Shown: piece by piece, positions 1 through 8,012 of the stretch | How the letters are laid out: every line of letters starts with the position of its first letter | How positions within the stretch are numbered: the stretch's first letter is position 1 | DNA from: Chloroflexota bacterium | GTDB lineage: Bacteria; Chloroflexota; Anaerolineae; Aggregatilineales; UBA2796 | Direction: 5' to 3' | Length of the DNA stretch: 36,629 bases | Assembly: GCA_021325095.1 (NCBI GenBank) | Contig: JAJPHV010000062.1 | Span: forward strand, 1-36,629 | Notes under the pieces: model-generated | The model's database searches: none | What the model saw: only the letters and a program-made list of their open reading frames with translations | What the model was told of the DNA's origin: nothing | Program-made: the position numbers and the translations under genes

Positions 1-105
1 ATGTGCTTGCATTATAGAGGAATTGGCACAACGATGGTATCTGTCGCCCGCTTTAGTACCCTTATAGTTCCGATAGAATTCGGTTAACGTTCCCCTTTTT
101 GCCCA

Positions 106-552
106 TCATTTCGAGGAAAGATTCGGTTGGGCCGTAAGATTTTCCCTCTCTCGCGCCGTTTCCGGGTTCGTTCCATTCCAGAACAGCGCATATTTCTCGT
201 TCAGACACAGGCCAAAGTTCATTTTCTCGAAGAATTCGCGGGAGGACGTGACGACGAGTATCTGGCGGATGTTACGGCGTTTGGCCTCGTCCACCGCCAC
301 GCGGACAAGCTGCTGGCCGTAGCCCTTGCCCCGGCAGTCGTGGCGCACCGCCAGCGAGCGTAGTTCGGCGATCTTCGAGCTGTACTGTTCCAGGCAGCAG
401 CAGCCGACGACCTCACCGTTTTCCTCGATGACCCAGCAGGTATCGATCAGTTCCAGCAATTCCTGGTCGGTGCGCGGCAGCAGCTTGTCAAGGTTCGCGT
501 TGATCAATTTCTGGATATTCGGGATGTCGGAGGGGGTCGCATTTCTGAGCAT
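106..552 (-). CDS. GNAT N-acetyltransferase, ArgA-like
   Basis: This is a 148-residue acetyl-CoA-dependent N-acetyltransferase of the GNAT fold. The acetyl-CoA pyrophosphate loop is visible as CRGKGYG, preceded by the strand AELRSLAV and followed by FFEKMNFGL. That arrangement is typical of the short ArgA-like (N-acetylglutamate synthase-type) branch. The reading frame stays open to 609, but the ATG at 550-552 has AGGA about six bases upstream and starts exactly at the fold (MLRNATPSDI), so the shorter form is chosen. A TATAGT -10-like box lies on this strand at 589-594. The gene stands alone, divergent from the aminotransferase. A role in arginine synthesis is possible but rests only on family resemblance, since no other arginine-synthesis gene is in the window. 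Confidence 0.85.
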   Translation of the reverse strand: MLRNATPSDIPNIQKLINANLDKLLPRTDQELLELIDTCWVIEENGEVVGCCCLEQYSSKIAELRSLAVRHDCRGKGYGQQLVRVAVDEAKRRNIRQILVVTSSREFFEKMNFGLCLNEKYALFWNGTNPETARERENLTAQPNLSSK

Positions 553-588
553 GGACGTTCCTGATCTCTGGACAAAAGTTGCAACATT

Positions 589-594
589 ACTATA
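589..594 (-). promoter_or_regulatory. -10-like box for the GNAT gene
   Basis: TATAGT on the minus strand matches five of six bases of the sigma-70 -10 consensus and would give a leader of about 30 bases before the ATG at 552. No convincing -35 is seen at the right distance, so this is tentative. Confidence 0.3.
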
Positions 595-730
595 CCTGAC
601 TACGCCCATCCCTGCCCCCTATTCGCGGTTCCCAGGTCAATCCGCAGGGAATTTTTCTTGGGGGAGGCGCTCAAGGCGCGTTATGCTAGTAGCCATAGCG
701 CTCTTTACCCAGAACAGGATACAGCCAGTT

Positions 731-1906
731 ATGCCCGGAATGGCACAGCGCGTCGCTCAGTTTGGAACGACCATCTTTTCCGAGATCAATGCCCTGGCGC
801 GGGAACACGGCGCAGTCAATCTCGGCCAGGGTGCGCCGGATTTCGACGGCCCGCCGCCCGTCCTGGCTGCTGCGGTCAGCGCCATCAACGGCCAGCTAAA
901 CCAGTACGCGCCGGGGCTGGGTATGCCCAGGCTGCGCGAGGCGGTGGCGCTGCACGCGGAACGGTTTTACGGCCAGCGACTTGACCCGGCGACAGAGGTG
1001 GCGATCACCGCTGGGGCTACCGAGGCCATGTTTGCCGCCATCCTGGGGCTGACTGACCCTGGCGACGAAGTGATCGTGTTTGAGCCGGTGTACGACAGCT
1101 ACGTGCCGAATATGATCATGGCAGGCGTGACGCCACGCTACGTCACCCTGCGCGACCCGGACTGGACTTTCGACCCGGACGAACTGGCCGCAGCCTTTAA
1201 CGAGCGAACGCGCGCGATCATCATCAACACGCCGCATAACCCGACGGGCAAAATCTACTCCCGCGACGAATTGCAGATCATCGCGGAATTGTGCCAGAAA
1301 CACGACGTGATTGCCATCACCGACGAAGTGTACGAGCACATCACGTATGACGGCGCGACGCACAACCGCATGGCAACGCTGCCGGGCATGGCCGAGCGCA
1401 CGCTCACGATCAGCAGCCTGGGCAAGACGTTCAGCGTGACGGGCTGGAAGATCGGCTGGGTGATGGGGCCGCGCGGGCTGGTGGAGGGCGTGAACGGCGC
1501 TCACCAGTTCATCACGTTTGCGGTGGCGTCGCCTTTGCAGGCGGCAGCGGCGGCGGCCCTGAGCCTGCCCTCAACCTATTTTGAAGAACTGCAAGCCACT
1601 TTCCAGGCCAAGCGCGACTTTCTGATGGGTGCGCTGAAAGCAGCGGGTTTCAAGGTGCTCAAACCGCAGGGTGCGTACTTCGTCATGATCGATTGGCGCG
1701 GCGCGAAAGGCGTTCCGGCCAGTGTCCAGGACGACGTACAGTTTGCGCGCTGGCTGATCACCGAGGTGGGTGTGGCGTGCATCCCGCCCAGTGCGTTCTA
1801 TCGGGAAGCCGATAAGCACCTGGCGCATCACCTGGCACGTTTTGCCGTCTGCAAGAAGGACGAAACGCTGCAAGCGGCTGCAGAGCGGCTGCGACGGCTG
1901 GCATAA
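731..1906 (+). CDS. Class I/II PLP-dependent aminotransferase
   Basis: This is a 391-residue fold-type I aminotransferase. Visible family features are the N-terminal NLGQGAPDF, the cofactor-phosphate loop ITAGATEAMFA, NTPHNPTGK, the PLP ring-binding ITDEVYEH, and the Schiff-base lysine in SSLGKTFSVTGWKIGW (K232). The GWKIGW context and overall length resemble the kynurenine/glutamine-K/methionine aminotransferase branch, but the substrate cannot be read from sequence. The frame is open from 326, but that extension lies opposite the GNAT gene and lacks domain sequence. Starts at 731 or 740 fit the fold, and 731 is used. The Shine-Dalgarno sequence is weak (AGGA 12 bases upstream). A poor promoter-like pair, TTGGGG at 658 and TATGCT at 682, precedes it. 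Confidence 0.9.
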   Translation: MPGMAQRVAQFGTTIFSEINALAREHGAVNLGQGAPDFDGPPPVLAAAVSAINGQLNQYAPGLGMPRLREAVALHAERFYGQRLDPATEVAITAGATEAMFAAILGLTDPGDEVIVFEPVYDSYVPNMIMAGVTPRYVTLRDPDWTFDPDELAAAFNERTRAIIINTPHNPTGKIYSRDELQIIAELCQKHDVIAITDEVYEHITYDGATHNRMATLPGMAERTLTISSLGKTFSVTGWKIGWVMGPRGLVEGVNGAHQFITFAVASPLQAAAAAALSLPSTYFEELQATFQAKRDFLMGALKAAGFKVLKPQGAYFVMIDWRGAKGVPASVQDDVQFARWLITEVGVACIPPSAFYREADKHLAHHLARFAVCKKDETLQAAAERLRRLA

Positions 1907-1946
1907 GCAGGGCAAAGCGAGCCGCAGGTGCGTGCTATTGTCCAGT

Positions 1947-1975
1947 TTGACGGGCATTGTTCTTCCCGGTACAAT
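1947..1975 (+). promoter_or_regulatory. Sigma-70-type promoter for the small membrane protein
   Basis: TTGACG at 1947-1952 and TACAAT at 1970-1975 are separated by exactly 17 bases. Both hexamers match consensus at five of six positions. Transcription would begin near 1982, about 48 bases before the ATG at 2030. The site is in the gap between the aminotransferase stop and the next gene, so that gene probably has its own transcript. Confidence 0.65.
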
Positions 1976-2029
1976 CTGGCTCAGTGAATTTGACACCCGG
2001 TGAAAAACGACAATTGAGGAGTCCCGACT

Positions 2030-2302
2030 ATGACCGACGTTCAGCCCGGAAACGGTACGGCAGAACCAACACAGGATCGCACACTGACCGCACGGCGCGC
2101 CCTAGTGGTTGTGCTCTCTTTCGCACTGGGCGCGATTGTGGTGGCGCTTGGCATCATTTTCTACCTGAGAACTGGCCTGGACGCCACGTTCCCGATCAGC
2201 TCGGTGGAGGTTCCTCTGTGGCCTATCGCCACGCTGCCGATGGGCTTCTTCTTCATGATCTGGCTGGACTACTTCATGGGAACCAAGATCGTCGTTGACT
2301 GA
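2030..2302 (+). CDS. Small two-helix membrane protein, function unknown
   Basis: This is a 90-residue protein with a charged, proline/threonine-rich N-terminus of about 22 residues and two hydrophobic segments: roughly residues 24-46 and 62-82, the latter including WPIATLPMGFFFMIWLDYF. The N-terminal region is probably cytoplasmic. The ATG at 2030 is supported by GAGGAG 9-10 bases upstream and by the promoter at 1947-1975. A strong intrinsic terminator follows at 2326, so this is a single-gene transcription unit. I do not recognise the family. A conserved short, highly aromatic second helix is the only notable feature. Confidence 0.75.
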   Translation: MTDVQPGNGTAEPTQDRTLTARRALVVVLSFALGAIVVALGIIFYLRTGLDATFPISSVEVPLWPIATLPMGFFFMIWLDYFMGTKIVVD

Positions 2303-2325
2303 ATCGCACTCCGTCACGAACGAAA

Positions 2326-2352
2326 GGGCCGGACCTCCGGCTCTTTTTGTTT
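2326..2352 (+). terminator. Intrinsic terminator between convergent genes
   Basis: GGGCCGG and CCGGCTC form a 7-bp stem (one G-T pair) around a four-base loop, followed by TTTTTGTTT. It lies 24 bases after the stop of the small membrane protein and 5 bases after the minus-strand deacetylase stop. It may work in both directions, although the T tract is much better on the plus strand. Confidence 0.85.
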
Positions 2353-2356
2353 GCCC

Positions 2357-3163
2357 TCAGCGCACCCAGGTCATCAGGTGGGCGAACTGCGCCAGCGTGG
2401 TTGAGCCGTGCATTCGCACACGCCGCAGGCGCATCATATCGTCGGTATAGGCGAACGTCCCATCGGACGTGGTGAAGGCTGCGACGTACCCGGCTTCCTG
2501 TAATTCACGGATAGTGTTGTCGTCGTAGTAGCCGGACGGATAGCAGAAGAAGCGGGGCCGGATGCCTGTCATGGCCTCGATCCGCTGGCCCGGCGCAACG
2601 ATCTGATCGACCAGCCAGTCGTGATCGCGGCCCTCCATGCTTTTGTGAGTGCGGCTGTGGTTCTGAATGGACATACCCGCCTTTGCCATCGTTTTGACCT
2701 GCTCCCAGGTCAGGTACTCGCTGCTGCCACTATCGATGAAACCGCTGACGACGAAAAACGTGCCCGTAAAGCCAAATTCCTTGAGGATGGGAAAAGCGTT
2801 GGTGTAGGCATCCCGGTAGCCATCGTCGAAGGTCAGCAGCACGGGATGGGCGGGCAGGCGTTTGCCCCTGGTCAGGGCCGCGTACAGGTCGTCGGGCGTA
2901 ATGGTGGTGAAGCCTTTCTCCTTGAGCCAGGCCATCTGCTGTCGGAAGTTTGCTGGCGAGACCGAAAGATCGAGGCGCACGCTATCCGCTCCGGCGGGCG
3001 GCAGGCTGATGTAGTGGTACATCACGATGGGCACGCGCAAACGGCGCAGTGTGCCGTCTGGCACGCTCTCCGGCAATCCGGCGTTCGAGCGCGAAACACC
3101 AACCAGAAGAACCATACCGATGGCGAACAAGAGGATTACAATACTGCTCAGTTTCGGCTTCAT
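2357..3163 (-). CDS. Polysaccharide deacetylase (NodB fold), membrane-anchored
   Basis: This 268-residue protein has an N-terminal hydrophobic segment (about residues 8-24) acting as signal or anchor, followed by a NodB domain of carbohydrate esterase family 4. Motif 1 is TFDDGYRD, with the catalytic base and metal Asp at D113/D114. Motif 2 is NHSRTH, with metal ligands H169 and H173. Motif 3 includes CYPSG at about 207-211. The family removes N- or O-acetyl groups from surface polysaccharides or peptidoglycan using a divalent metal, so an extracytoplasmic role in the cell envelope is likely. The ATG at 3161-3163 has GGGA five bases upstream. The gene is divergent from the 3195 ORF with only 31 bases between starts. 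Confidence 0.9.
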   Translation of the reverse strand: MKPKLSSIVILLFAIGMVLLVGVSRSNAGLPESVPDGTLRRLRVPIVMYHYISLPPAGADSVRLDLSVSPANFRQQMAWLKEKGFTTITPDDLYAALTRGKRLPAHPVLLTFDDGYRDAYTNAFPILKEFGFTGTFFVVSGFIDSGSSEYLTWEQVKTMAKAGMSIQNHSRTHKSMEGRDHDWLVDQIVAPGQRIEAMTGIRPRFFCYPSGYYDDNTIRELQEAGYVAAFTTSDGTFAYTDDMMRLRRVRMHGSTTLAQFAHLMTWVR

Positions 3164-3194
3164 ACGATTCCCGGATTACTGTTAACAACTACGG

Positions 3195-3866
3195 ATGGCA
3201 CAACGATTTACCTCACCCCCGGCCCCCCTCTCCGCTGCGCGGAGAAGGGGAGCAGCAGCCGAGGGATTCGTTCCCGGCACGGTTCCGCGCTGGCTGTGGC
3301 GCAGCGTGTGGATCGCCCTGGGCAGCGTGATCGGGATCGGCGGGGTGTGCGTCGCGCTGCTGGCCGGCGGCCTGGCCGATCCGCCGCGCGCCGGGCCGCT
3401 CATCTGGGCCAAAGGGCCACTGACGACCCTTGCTGTCCCGTCCGATTATAGCATAACCGCCGAGCCGACTCTTTCACTGCCATCTACGCCTTACACGCTG
3501 GAAGTGACTGCCATGTTTTCCACCGACAGTGACCAGGCGGCACGGTGGGAAATCGTGTGGGATAACGACCCTGCACCGGGCGGCTTCCGAATCGCGCTTG
3601 ACGGGTACGGATTTTTTGCAGTACCGCCCTCACGACCCGATTCGACGCCGTTTCTCCACATTCGTCCGCCCGGCCAGCCCAACCGCGTCGCACTGTCCGT
3701 CAGCGCAGACGGCCAGGGAATATTACGGATCAACGATGAAATTGCCTGGCGCGGCCCTGTGCCGGGAGCAGAACGTGCACACGTACAGGTCATCGGTGGG
3801 AAATCGTCGGTTTCCCACTTCACAATCCAGCACATCGCGCTGTACGCTCCGTTATCCCACACCTGA
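3195..3866 (+). CDS. Single-pass membrane protein, unknown function, start uncertain
   Basis: The ORF is 223 residues long. One hydrophobic segment spans about residues 37-60 (IALGSVIGIGGVCVALLAGG). A probable extracytoplasmic domain follows, with beta-rich character (ALDGYGFFAVPP, RVALSVSADGQGILRINDEIAW), resembling a concanavalin/jelly-roll-like fold only in general style; I do not recognise the family. The first ~20 residues are encoded by the palindromic repeat at 3211-3250, and no Shine-Dalgarno precedes the ATG at 3195. The only later in-frame alternative before the membrane segment is a GTG at 3306. The N-terminus is therefore doubtful, while the body from the membrane segment onward looks real. 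Confidence 0.6.
   Translation: MAQRFTSPPAPLSAARRRGAAAEGFVPGTVPRWLWRSVWIALGSVIGIGGVCVALLAGGLADPPRAGPLIWAKGPLTTLAVPSDYSITAEPTLSLPSTPYTLEVTAMFSTDSDQAARWEIVWDNDPAPGGFRIALDGYGFFAVPPSRPDSTPFLHIRPPGQPNRVALSVSADGQGILRINDEIAWRGPVPGAERAHVQVIGGKSSVSHFTIQHIALYAPLSHT
3211..3250. repeat. GC-rich palindromic repeat, half unit (copy 1)
   Basis: The unit starts with CCTCACCCCCGGCCCC and has a stem CTCCGC/GCGGAG around TGC, ending in AAGGGG. It belongs to the same family as the copies at 7802, 10113, 11637, 29664 and 35827. It overlaps the first codons of the 3195 ORF, giving the peptide TSPPAPLSAARRRG. Confidence 0.8.
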
Positions 3867-3950
3867 TTTCCCAAGTTATCCCAAGTATCCCACGTGGGTT
3901 TGTGTGGGATTCCACCTGATCACCTGTTAAACAGGTGAAGAAAACAGGTG
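3854..3950. other. Nested inverted repeats upstream of gyrA
   Basis: The gap 3867-4225 has no recognised gene, and its left part is rich in symmetry. ATCCCACAC (3854-3862) pairs with GTGTGGGAT (3902-3910), enclosing the perfect palindrome CCCACGTGGG (3889-3898). CACCTGTT-A-AACAGGTG (3921-3937) is a perfect 17-base palindrome, flanked by a further CACCTG and CAGGTG. No T tract follows, so operators or RNA structure are likelier than a simple terminator. Confidence 0.55.
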
Positions 3951-4130
3951 TAGCTTTCAGATAAATAATTCTGTTTCCGGTTTCCACGTTTTCGTCCGAA
4001 AGATGGACAAGAGAATAGCACATATGTTCTAATCAGTCAAGGGTGAAGTACGTCAAGGCGACCACCCAGAATGCAACCAACAGCCTGCCTCGGACAGGCC
4101 GAAAATTTAGATTCTGAGCGCAGATTCGCC

Positions 4131-4162
4131 TTGTCGCAAAGGTGGTCGGGGCGGGGTATAAT
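4131..4162 (+). promoter_or_regulatory. Probable gyrA promoter
   Basis: A consensus TATAAT stands at 4157-4162. The best -35 candidate, TTGTCG at 4131, is 20 bases away, longer than usual, and the properly spaced hexamer is poor. Initiation near 4169 would leave about 57 bases of leader before the gyrA ATG. A weak -35 with long spacing is a feature of some supercoiling-sensitive promoters; applying that here is inference. Confidence 0.45.
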
Positions 4163-4178
4163 TAATGAGTAAATTTTC

Positions 4179-4220
4179 ATGAACACGTTCGCGGCGATTG
4201 CCCTGGTTGGGTTGGGATAA
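4179..4220 (+). CDS. Possible 13-residue upstream ORF before gyrA
   Basis: ATG at 4179 opens a 13-codon frame ([13 protein letters not shown]) ending in TAA at 4218-4220, five bases before the gyrA ATG. It starts only about ten bases after the predicted transcription start. gyrA itself has a modest GGGA Shine-Dalgarno that lies inside this frame. The spacing would suit translational coupling, but the ORF lacks its own clear ribosome binding site and could be chance. Confidence 0.25.
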   Translation: MNTFAAIALVGLG

Positions 4221-4225
4221 CTTCT

Positions 4226-6871
4226 ATGGATATTGGTACTGTCCGCCCGGTAAACATCGACGAGGAAATGAGGGGCAGCTACCTCGATTACGCGATGAGC
4301 GTGATCGTGGCGCGCGCCTTGCCCGATGCACGGGACGGCCTGAAACCCGTTCACCGCCGCATCCTGTACGCCATGTACGACATGGGTCTGCGCTCCAACA
4401 CCGCTTACAAGAAGAGCGCGCGTATCGTGGGCGAGGTGCTGGGGAAATACCACCCGCACGGCGACTCAGCCGTCTACGACGCGATGGCCCGCATGGCGCA
4501 GGACTTCTCGATGCGTTACCCGCTGGTCGATGGTCAGGGCAACTTCGGTAGCATCGACGGCGACAGCCCGGCGGCCATGCGTTACACGGAAGCGCGGCTG
4601 GCCGTCATCGCCGAGGAAATGCTGGCCGATCTGAACATGGACACCGTCGATTGGACGGACAACTTCGACGGGACGCTGCAAGAGCCAGAAGTGCTGCCGG
4701 CCCGCCTGCCCAATTTGCTGCTCAACGGGGCCAGCGGTATCGCGGTGGGCATGGCGACCAATATCCCACCCCACAACCTGCGGGAAATCGCTGCCGCCGT
4801 CGCGTTCATGATCGACAACTATGATCGCCTGGACGACATCAGCGTGGACGAGTTGATGCAGTTCGTCATCGCGCCGGACTTCCCCACCGGTGCAGTGATC
4901 ATCGGCGGCGAAGGGCTGCGCGAAGTGTACGCCACCGGGCGCGGGCGGTTGGTGGTGCGTGCGGCTGCCGAGATCGAGGAGATGAAGGGCGGCGAGCGCC
5001 ACCGCATCGTCGTGACCGAAATCCCCTACCAGACCAACAAGGTCGCCACGATTGAACGGCTGGCGCAACTGGTCAAGGAAGGTCGCCTGGAAGCGATCAG
5101 CGACCTGCGCGACGAGTCGGATCGGCAGGGTCTGCGGATTGTGATTGAACTGAAGCGCAGTGCGCAGCCCAAGAAGGTGCTCAACCAGATTTACAAGTAC
5201 ACGCAGTTGCAGAGCACCTTCGGCGTGCAAATGCTGGCGCTGGTCGATGGCGAACCGCGCACCATCAGTCTGAAGCGAGCGCTGCAAATCTACATCGACC
5301 ACCGGCGCGACGTGATCACACGACGCTCACGGTTCGAGCTTGAGCGGGCGCGGGCACGCGGCCACATCCTGGAAGGCTATTTGAAGGCGCTCGCCAATAT
5401 CGACGACATTATCAATACTATCCGAGGGGCGCAGGATACGAACGATGCCCGCGAGCAGTTGATGATCCTGTTTGACCTGAGCGAAGCGCAGGCCCAGGCT
5501 ATCCTCGACCTGCAACTGCGGCGCATTGCGGCGTTGGAACGGCTCAAGATCGAGGAAGAATACACGCAGGTGCAGGAGCAGATCGCCTACCTGGAAGACC
5601 TGCTGGCGCACGAGTACAAGATTCTGGCGCTGATCAAGGCCGACCTGAACGAAGTGGCCGAGAAATACGGCGACGAGCGGCGCACCCGCCTGGACTTTGA
5701 GACCGGCACGAGCTTCAACGAGTACGATCTGATCCGTGATGAGGAAGTGCTGATCTCGATCACGCAGCGGGGGTACATCAAGCGCACGCCGTCAGCGCTT
5801 TACCGGGCGCAGCATCGCGGCGGACGTGGCGTGACGGGCATGACGACCCGCGAAGAGGATGTGGTCGAACACCTGATGAGCGCCAACTCGCTCGACCACC
5901 TGCTGTTCTTCACCAACAAGGGCAAGGTCTACGCCGAGCGCAGCTTCCAGGTGCCGGATGCGGATCGCAATGGCAAGGGCACGCTCATCAACAGCATCCT
6001 GGCATTGGAGCCGGACGAAAAGATCACGGCGATGGCCCGCGTGGAGGATTTCGAGAGCGGCTATTTTGTGCTGTGCACGCGGCGGGCCAAGATCAAGCGC
6101 GTCCACATCTCCGAATTTGCTTCGGTGCGCTCCAACGGCCTGATTGCGATGGGGCTGGACGGCGACGATCAACTGCGGTGGGTCAAGCGCACTTCGGGCG
6201 AGGATCACATTATTCTGGTCACGGAGCAGGGGCAATCGATTCGCTTCCGCGAGAGCGAAGTGCGGGTGATGGGCCGCCCGGCCATCGGCGTGAATGCCAT
6301 CCGGCTGCGGGAGGGCGACCACCTGGCCGGGCTGGACGTGATCAAACCGGGCGTGACATCGCTGCTCGTCGTCACGTCGAAGGGCTACGGCAAGCGCACG
6401 CCAATCACCGAATATCCGCTGCGGGGGCGGTTTGGCCTGGGGGTGCGGACGATTGCCATGAATGCCACCGAAAAACTGGGCACAATTGTCAGCGCCCACA
6501 CCCTGCGCGACGACGACGACATCACCGTGATCACCCGCGATGGCATGGCGCTACGCACGCGCGCCAGCACGATCCGGCTGGTGGGGCGGGCCACACAGGG
6601 TGTGCGCGTGATCAACCTGGCGCGGCACGATCAGGTGGTCAGTGTGGCGGTAGTCGAGGGGTCGCCCGTCATGGATGAGATCGAAACGACGGAGCAAGAG
6701 GACAACGGCCATAACCCGGATGTGGAAAACGTCCTCGACTTGCCGTCCGAACTGGAGGTGGATGCCGAGGTCAGCCTCGCCGAAGACGAGGAAGAGGGCC
6801 TTGTCGGCGGGGAGGCTGAAGAGGCCCTGGATGGCGATTGGGAGGGTGAGGAGGGAGACGCCCTGGGCTAA
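4226..6871 (+). CDS. gyrA: DNA gyrase subunit A
   Basis: This 881-residue breakage-reunion subunit of DNA gyrase introduces negative supercoils together with GyrB, which is not in the window. The N-terminus [16 protein letters not shown] leads into the winged-helix/tower region. The catalytic tyrosine is Y120 in [10 protein letters not shown]. The quinolone-determining stretch [14 protein letters not shown] carries the wild-type-like S81 and D85. The GyrA box QHRGGRG at residues 529-535 opens the C-terminal beta-pinwheel and separates GyrA from ParC. The last ~70 residues are strongly acidic. The final codons and stop lie within a hairpin of the repeat element that follows, suggesting that element has set the present C-terminus. 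Confidence 0.98.
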   Translation: MDIGTVRPVNIDEEMRGSYLDYAMSVIVARALPDARDGLKPVHRRILYAMYDMGLRSNTAYKKSARIVGEVLGKYHPHGDSAVYDAMARMAQDFSMRYPLVDGQGNFGSIDGDSPAAMRYTEARLAVIAEEMLADLNMDTVDWTDNFDGTLQEPEVLPARLPNLLLNGASGIAVGMATNIPPHNLREIAAAVAFMIDNYDRLDDISVDELMQFVIAPDFPTGAVIIGGEGLREVYATGRGRLVVRAAAEIEEMKGGERHRIVVTEIPYQTNKVATIERLAQLVKEGRLEAISDLRDESDRQGLRIVIELKRSAQPKKVLNQIYKYTQLQSTFGVQMLALVDGEPRTISLKRALQIYIDHRRDVITRRSRFELERARARGHILEGYLKALANIDDIINTIRGAQDTNDAREQLMILFDLSEAQAQAILDLQLRRIAALERLKIEEEYTQVQEQIAYLEDLLAHEYKILALIKADLNEVAEKYGDERRTRLDFETGTSFNEYDLIRDEEVLISITQRGYIKRTPSALYRAQHRGGRGVTGMTTREEDVVEHLMSANSLDHLLFFTNKGKVYAERSFQVPDADRNGKGTLINSILALEPDEKITAMARVEDFESGYFVLCTRRAKIKRVHISEFASVRSNGLIAMGLDGDDQLRWVKRTSGEDHIILVTEQGQSIRFRESEVRVMGRPAIGVNAIRLREGDHLAGLDVIKPGVTSLLVVTSKGYGKRTPITEYPLRGRFGLGVRTIAMNATEKLGTIVSAHTLRDDDDITVITRDGMALRTRASTIRLVGRATQGVRVINLARHDQVVSVAVVEGSPVMDEIETTEQEDNGHNPDVENVLDLPSELEVDAEVSLAEDEEEGLVGGEAEEALDGDWEGEEGDALG

Positions 6872-6987
6872 AGCCGCAGGGCTGAGATTACGAAGTCGGC
6901 TGAAGCCGACTCATTGGTGGCTCCGATTGGATTGCCTTTAGCCCCGTCGGGGCTTTGTAATCTCAGCCCGGTGCTTCAGCGCCGGGC
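6861..6987. repeat. Multi-hairpin (clover-like) extragenic element overlapping the gyrA stop
   Basis: A 13-bp perfect inverted repeat, GGGCTGAGATTAC (6879-6891) with GTAATCTCAGCCC (6957-6969), forms a base stem. Inside are two hairpins: GTCGGCT/AGCCGAC at 6895-6910 and AGCCCC-GTC-GGGGCT at 6940-6954. Flanking it are a hairpin at 6861-6881 with one mismatch, containing the gyrA TAA (6869-6871), and a 9-bp hairpin at 6966-6987 (one G-T pair) with TTCA loop. The nested order suggests a mobile palindromic element or a structured RNA. No second copy is in the window. Confidence 0.75.
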
Positions 6988-7071
6988 AAAGTTGATTCTG
7001 TAACGGCTGCCCCGGCGAGGTCAACAGTCGGTTAAGCGTCAGGAAGGCGTAAAGTTCGTTTACCACTTTTT

Positions 7072-7077
7072 TATAAT
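7072..7077 (+). promoter_or_regulatory. -10 box for the FHA-winged-helix gene
   Basis: A perfect TATAAT lies 32 bases before the ATG at 7109, in a T/A-rich stretch just after the multi-hairpin element. No good -35 is seen at 16-18 bases, so an activator or another -35 type may be involved. Confidence 0.4.
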
Positions 7078-7108
7078 AATGAGGATAAATGCCGCACGAG
7101 GTTGAGCT

Positions 7109-7798
7109 ATGCCTGCTGATCCCCGCCTTGTACTGCTGGATGGGTTCTCGACCAGCCGCCAAGCGCTGCCCCTGGAAACTTTTCCGTTTACGATGGGCCG
7201 TGCCCGCGAATGCCACCTGGTGATCGACCACAGCCAGGTATCGCGGCTGCACGCTCGCCTGGAACTTGACCACGAGCAGATCGTGATCACGGACCTGAAC
7301 AGCACCAACGGCACGTATATCAACGGCGAACGGCTGCCGCCTGGTGAACCACGACGGCTGCGGGCAGGAGATAAGGTTAATCTCGGTCAGGTGTGCACCG
7401 TCGAGTTCGACGATCCGGGCACAACGGTGCAGATGGCCCCGGTGCGGCTGCCGACGGTGGGGCTGGTGCTGGACGAAGACGGCGCACAGGTCACGGTCAA
7501 TGGCACGCGGCTTGACCCGGCGCTCAGTCCAGGCCAGTTCATGCTGCTATCGCTGCTGGTCAAGAACGAAGGCCGAGTCGTCACCCGCGAGGATTTGCGC
7601 AAATACGTCTGGGGGCCGCACGAAGAAGTGACCGACCAGACGATTGACGCGCTGGTGAGCAGGCTCCGCAAGCGGCTGGAAGAAGCCGACCCCGAACACG
7701 AATATGTAATCACGCGGCGCGGCTTTGGCCTGATGTTCCGCAACCGCGAGGCCAAAGTCACGAGCCAGACTGCACCGTTTACGGGCGTCAAGACATAG
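7109..7798 (+). CDS. FHA domain fused to an OmpR-type winged-helix DNA-binding domain
   Basis: This 229-residue regulator has an FHA phosphothreonine-binding domain at about residues 25-95: GR at 30-31, S45-R-L-H48 and N64-S-T-N67-G-T, the usual phosphopeptide-contacting positions. An OmpR/PhoB-type winged helix follows at about 135-215 (VVTREDLRKYVWG, DQTIDALVSRLRKRLE, YVITRRGFGLMF). There is no receiver domain. By family logic, a Ser/Thr kinase signal would be read by the FHA domain and passed to DNA binding; this is inference, as no kinase is nearby. The start is supported by GAGG about eight bases upstream. It is convergent with the RRM gene, and repeat copy 2 lies just after its stop. 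Confidence 0.85.
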   Translation: MPADPRLVLLDGFSTSRQALPLETFPFTMGRARECHLVIDHSQVSRLHARLELDHEQIVITDLNSTNGTYINGERLPPGEPRRLRAGDKVNLGQVCTVEFDDPGTTVQMAPVRLPTVGLVLDEDGAQVTVNGTRLDPALSPGQFMLLSLLVKNEGRVVTREDLRKYVWGPHEEVTDQTIDALVSRLRKRLEEADPEHEYVITRRGFGLMFRNREAKVTSQTAPFTGVKT

Positions 7799-7801
7799 AT
7801 A

Positions 7802-7884
7802 AGCCCTCACCCCCAACCCCTCTCCCGCAGAGCGAGGGGCTTTTCCCCTTCCCCTTACAGGGGAAGGGCCAGGGGATGAGGGCT
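7802..7884. repeat. GC-rich palindromic repeat, full unit (copy 2)
   Basis: The outer ends AGCCCTCA (7802-7809) and TGAGGGCT (7877-7884) are perfect inverted repeats. Inside are CCCCT/AGGGG and CCCCTT/GGGAAGGG palindromes. It sits three bases after the FHA-winged-helix stop codon, so it could also fold at the 3' end of that transcript. Confidence 0.85.
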
Positions 7885-7957
7885 GCAACAGGCTACTCGC
7901 CCTTAACGAAGAGGTATTGGGGCTAATGGGCCTTTCGTGTTTATCTACGGCTGACCA

Positions 7958-7987
7958 ATAAAAATGGGCGCTCACCGGAGCGCCCAT
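7958..7987 (-). terminator. Intrinsic terminator of the RRM gene
   Basis: ATGGGCGCTC and GAGCGCCCAT (7964-7987) form a perfect 10-bp stem around a four-base loop. On the minus strand it is followed by TTTTTATT. It lies 25 bases after the stop codon of the RRM gene. Confidence 0.9.
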
Positions 7988-8012
7988 GCGTTACCTGTTG
8001 GCGGTTAACTGA

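Noticed and set aside
326..730. Upstream extension of the first aminotransferase
   Set aside because: It lies opposite the GNAT gene and encodes no conserved sequence; the fold begins at about 731-740.
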